Below, in pieces: positions 62,191 through 64,000 of a stretch of DNA of 64,000 bases. Each line of letters begins with the position of its first letter. Position 1 is the stretch's first letter. Both the position numbers and the translations under genes were made by a program. Location: assembly GCF_039973015.1 (NCBI RefSeq), contig NZ_JBDWLT010000008.1, positions 678,418 through 742,417 on the forward strand, written 5' to 3'. The notes under the pieces were generated by a model, which saw nothing but the letters and a program-made list of their open reading frames with translations, was not told where the DNA came from and made no database searches. Origin of the DNA: Parvibaculum sp039973015. GTDB lineage: Bacteria > Pseudomonadota > Alphaproteobacteria > Parvibaculales > Parvibaculaceae.

Positions 62191-62481
62191 TTAATGGTAA
62201 TCCTCATAATCCACATCAAATATTTCATTTTCTTCGGCATCGTGTTTGAACGTGATCCGCCAGTTCGCCGTTACGTGAACGCTGTAGGTGTCCGCACGAT
62301 CGCCGCTTAGTTGATGCGGCTTGTATTTCTGGAGAGCTAAAACCTCGTCGATGTCCTCGATGTCGATGAGGAACGCTATTATGTCGGCAATCTTCGCCAC
62401 ATAGTCGGGCGGCAACCCTCTGGCGTTGTTCTTCTCAACGAAATTGCGCAACCCTTTGTGTCGGATGTTCCTGATCTCCAT
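62191..62481 (-). CDS. higB: HigB family toxin
   Basis: This 96-residue RelE/HigB-fold protein has YKPHQLSGDRADTYSVHVTANWRITFKHD and ends DVDYEDYH, the typical HigB C-terminus. HigB cuts mRNA on the ribosome. The ATG lies only about five bases from the predicted transcription start (-10 TATGAT at 62498-62493 on the minus strand), and no Shine-Dalgarno is present, so the message may be leaderless. Confidence 0.9.
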   Translation of the reverse strand: MEIRNIRHKGLRNFVEKNNARGLPPDYVAKIADIIAFLIDIEDIDEVLALQKYKPHQLSGDRADTYSVHVTANWRITFKHDAEENEIFDVDYEDYH

Positions 62482-62492
62482 ATTTTAGATAT

Positions 62493-62532
62493 ATCATACC
62501 GTATTGCGTAGCGCAACAAGATACGCTATGAT
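62493..62532. promoter_or_regulatory. HigA operator and divergent promoters
   Basis: ATCATACCGTAT (62493-62504) and ATACGCTATGAT (62521-62532) are inverted copies with one mismatch; a smaller dyad TTGCG-TAG-CGCAA lies at their centre (62504-62516). Plus-strand promoter: TTGCGT (62504-62509), 17 bases, TATGAT (62527-62532). Minus-strand -10: TATGAT (62498-62493). One operator thus covers promoters for higB and for the plus-strand gene at 62556. Confidence 0.75.
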
Positions 62533-62555
62533 CTGCGACAAAAGGACAGGAAACT

Positions 62556-63509
62556 ATGGCGAAGAAAAGTAGCAAAACGACAAAGACAAAAGCCAAACCG
62601 CCGCCTGACGACGATTGCGTCGTCCCAACGAGAGTTCCGCCAGAGATCGCGACGAACTATGTCGTGGGAAGCGATCCGCATGCCGAACAAGACATTGCCG
62701 ACTACGTCGCGGTTCAGGCACGTGGCGAAACGATCACCCATGTTGAAAAAATACGGACCGAATATGTCTGCGGTAAAGCCTATGAAATCTGGGATGTTGC
62801 AACGGATGAAAATCAGTGGTGGGTCATAACGAACCTTACAAATCTCTACTCAAAAGAATACTTCCCCAGCTTGGATTTCACATTGTCATTTCATATTGGG
62901 CTTATGCACCGGCTTATCGAACGTCAGGAAAAAGAGTCAGGGCGGGAGAATGCAGTCCCGTTTGATGAAATTTACCGCCGACGAGAACAGGCCGAAGATC
63001 TTCTGGACGAATCTGTAGAAGCCGAAGAATTTCAGGCTGTCGGTATGCAGCTTAGAGAGTGCTTGATCTCACTTGTGCTAGCTGTGCGACGACATGCCGA
63101 ATTTCCTGAGCGTGAGGACAACCCAAAAGCCGCAGACTTTATCGGGTGGGTGCAGGCCCTTGTGAACCATCTTTGCCCCGGAGCATCCAACAAAGAACTG
63201 CGGCACTATGTTAACTCAGGTGCAAAAGAGACTTGGCAGCTCGTGAACTGGCTTACGCATTCCAGGTCGGCGAACCAAGCAGCCGCATCGATAGCACTGC
63301 ATGGATTCGATACCGTGATCGGGAACCTTATCCAGCTTTTGGTTCGCGATAGGACGGATCATACGGAAACCTGCCCCAAATGCTCGTCCCGCAATATCCG
63401 ATCCTACTATGACGCCCATATCCAACCTGACGGCGATTACTATTCCGTGTGCGGGGCTTGCAGTTGGTCGAACCATCCTGAGGTGGCCCCTGAGATACAG
63501 GGGCAATAG
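62556..63509 (+). CDS. Zinc-ribbon protein of unknown function, divergent from higBA
   Basis: This 317-residue protein has a Lys/Thr/Pro-rich N-terminus (about residues 2-22), a mixed central domain (about 45-270), and a C-terminal four-Cys zinc ribbon (CPKCSSRNIR near 275 and VCGACSWSNHP near 300). No family is recognised. The central part contains SFHIGLMHRLIERQEKE and LTHSRSANQAAASIALHGF, helical and His-rich. AGGA precedes the ATG. It shares an operator with higBA and is followed at once by a hairpin-rich region. Confidence 0.8.
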   Translation: MAKKSSKTTKTKAKPPPDDDCVVPTRVPPEIATNYVVGSDPHAEQDIADYVAVQARGETITHVEKIRTEYVCGKAYEIWDVATDENQWWVITNLTNLYSKEYFPSLDFTLSFHIGLMHRLIERQEKESGRENAVPFDEIYRRREQAEDLLDESVEAEEFQAVGMQLRECLISLVLAVRRHAEFPEREDNPKAADFIGWVQALVNHLCPGASNKELRHYVNSGAKETWQLVNWLTHSRSANQAAASIALHGFDTVIGNLIQLLVRDRTDHTETCPKCSSRNIRSYYDAHIQPDGDYYSVCGACSWSNHPEVAPEIQGQ

Positions 63510-63512
63510 AGG

Positions 63513-63860
63513 CATCCAATCGGCGGAAGGTTGGCCCATGTTTCCAAAGAGCACGGGCAGGCTCTTGGTCGTATCCAAACGCGATAGTTTGGTCGAGGGT
63601 GTCGGGTCGCGAAAGACCTGACCGGCATCCAATCCGCGTAGGGTTGGTCTCCATGAAATGGTCTGGGGGTCTAGGGGGCAGGAACGCCCACAAGTCGATG
63701 GGTGCAGGGAGAGCGAAGTCTCCCGCGAGTGATTGACCGGAGATACGGTCTACTGGCTCTGGAATGGGGTCGATCCCCTGGAAGAGCCACAAGCCGAAGG
63801 GATGCAACGGGAACGCGCAGCGGGTTCCCTTGCCAAGATAGCGGTGTAGTACACCGCACA
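63513..63860. ncRNA. Candidate structured noncoding RNA
   Basis: About 350 bases after the zinc-ribbon gene contain consecutive perfect or near-perfect hairpins: 63516-63534, 63544-63568, 63575-63592, 63601-63622, 63629-63647, 63707-63724, 63735-63750, 63754-63789, 63809-63829 and 63841-63857. Hairpins 63516-63534 and 63629-63647 share the arm CCAATC with GGTTGG and are each preceded by GGCAT, so part of the region is duplicated. I recognise no known RNA class, and either strand could be transcribed. Open frames on the minus strand here carry no recognisable protein. Confidence 0.4.
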
Positions 63861-63864
63861 TCTT

Positions 63865-64000
63865 GCGGAACGCACCATCAGGTGCACAGCTCGCGGAACG
63901 CACCATCAGGTGCACAGCTCGCGGAACGCACCATCAGGTGCACAGCTCGCGGAACGCACCATCAGGTGCACAGCTCGCGGAACGCACCATCAGGTGCACA
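63865..64000. repeat. 28-bp tandem repeat with a hairpin in each unit
   Basis: Four identical complete 28-bp units start at 63865, 63893, 63921 and 63949; a fifth (63977) is cut by the window end. Each unit contains GCACC-ATCA-GGTGC, a 5-bp stem with a 4-base loop. There are no spacers, so this is not a CRISPR array; 28 is not a multiple of 3, so it is not a coding repeat. Confidence 0.95.

Noticed and set aside
63513..63860. Group I or group II intron, tmRNA or RNase P RNA
   Set aside because: None of the conserved core sequences (for example a domain V hairpin or the P7/P3 core) could be found on either strand.
63328..63915. Long open minus-strand frame over the hairpin region
   Set aside because: It overlaps the zinc-ribbon gene antisense, shows no recognisable protein, and enters a tandem repeat whose unit length is not a multiple of three.
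63865..64000. CRISPR array
   Set aside because: The 28-bp units are head-to-tail with no spacers, so it is a plain tandem repeat.

Overview
The window reads as one alphaproteobacterial chromosome segment, GC-rich (by eye above 60% until about 53 kb). It carries alphaproteobacterial hallmarks: the cell-cycle regulator GcrA, a phoR-pstSCAB-phoU-phoB cluster, a TamA/TamB pair, and PAS_5, GSCFA and COG3687 hydrolase families. Lipid, hydrocarbon and surfactant-type catabolic genes (alkylsulfatase, CurA-type reductase, SDRs, FAD monooxygenase) fit a free-living, Parvibaculum-like bacterium, but the genus is inference.

Layout. 0-5 kb: argE, then argD-argF-hslO-lipoprotein on the minus strand behind a long structured leader. 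5.4-7.2 kb: an ABC-2 permease and gcrA, with a perfect DnaA box upstream of gcrA. 7.2-15 kb: the phosphate regulon, with a candidate PHO box before pstS. 15-21.5 kb: SDR, TetR/hydrolase/membrane protein, alpha/beta hydrolase, GFA-type protein, TetR. 21.5-30.3 kb: a copper P-type ATPase behind a textbook CueR-type promoter, then tamA-tamB. 30.4-35.9 kb: quinone-type reductase, alkylsulfatase, PAS_5 protein, hydroxy-acid oxidase, PiuC-type hydroxylase. 36-40.9 kb: TonB-dependent siderophore receptor divergent from exbB-exbD-tonB. 40.9-45.7 kb: a catabolic cluster (SDR, two APH-fold phosphotransferases, FAD monooxygenase, SnoaL-like protein). 45.8-52.8 kb: SGNH-like and GSCFA proteins, nitronate monooxygenase, sulfatase, sulfotransferase-like protein, YbaN.

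From about 53 kb to the end the character changes to a mobilizable, lower-GC accessory island. It holds an RloC/PrrC-like ATPase with a zinc hook and an R-x3-E...H triad, mobC and a relaxase, an ArdC-type antirestriction protein, and an AlbA_2 (Schlafen-like) protein. After these comes a compact divergent unit: higB-higA-Mrr-like nuclease-HEPN protein on the minus strand, and a zinc-ribbon protein of unknown function on the plus strand. Both sides share one palindromic operator. Directly after the zinc-ribbon gene lie about 350 bases rich in small hairpins, followed by a 28-bp tandem repeat that runs off the window. This divergent unit is the best candidate for an undescribed (probably anti-phage or stabilisation) system.
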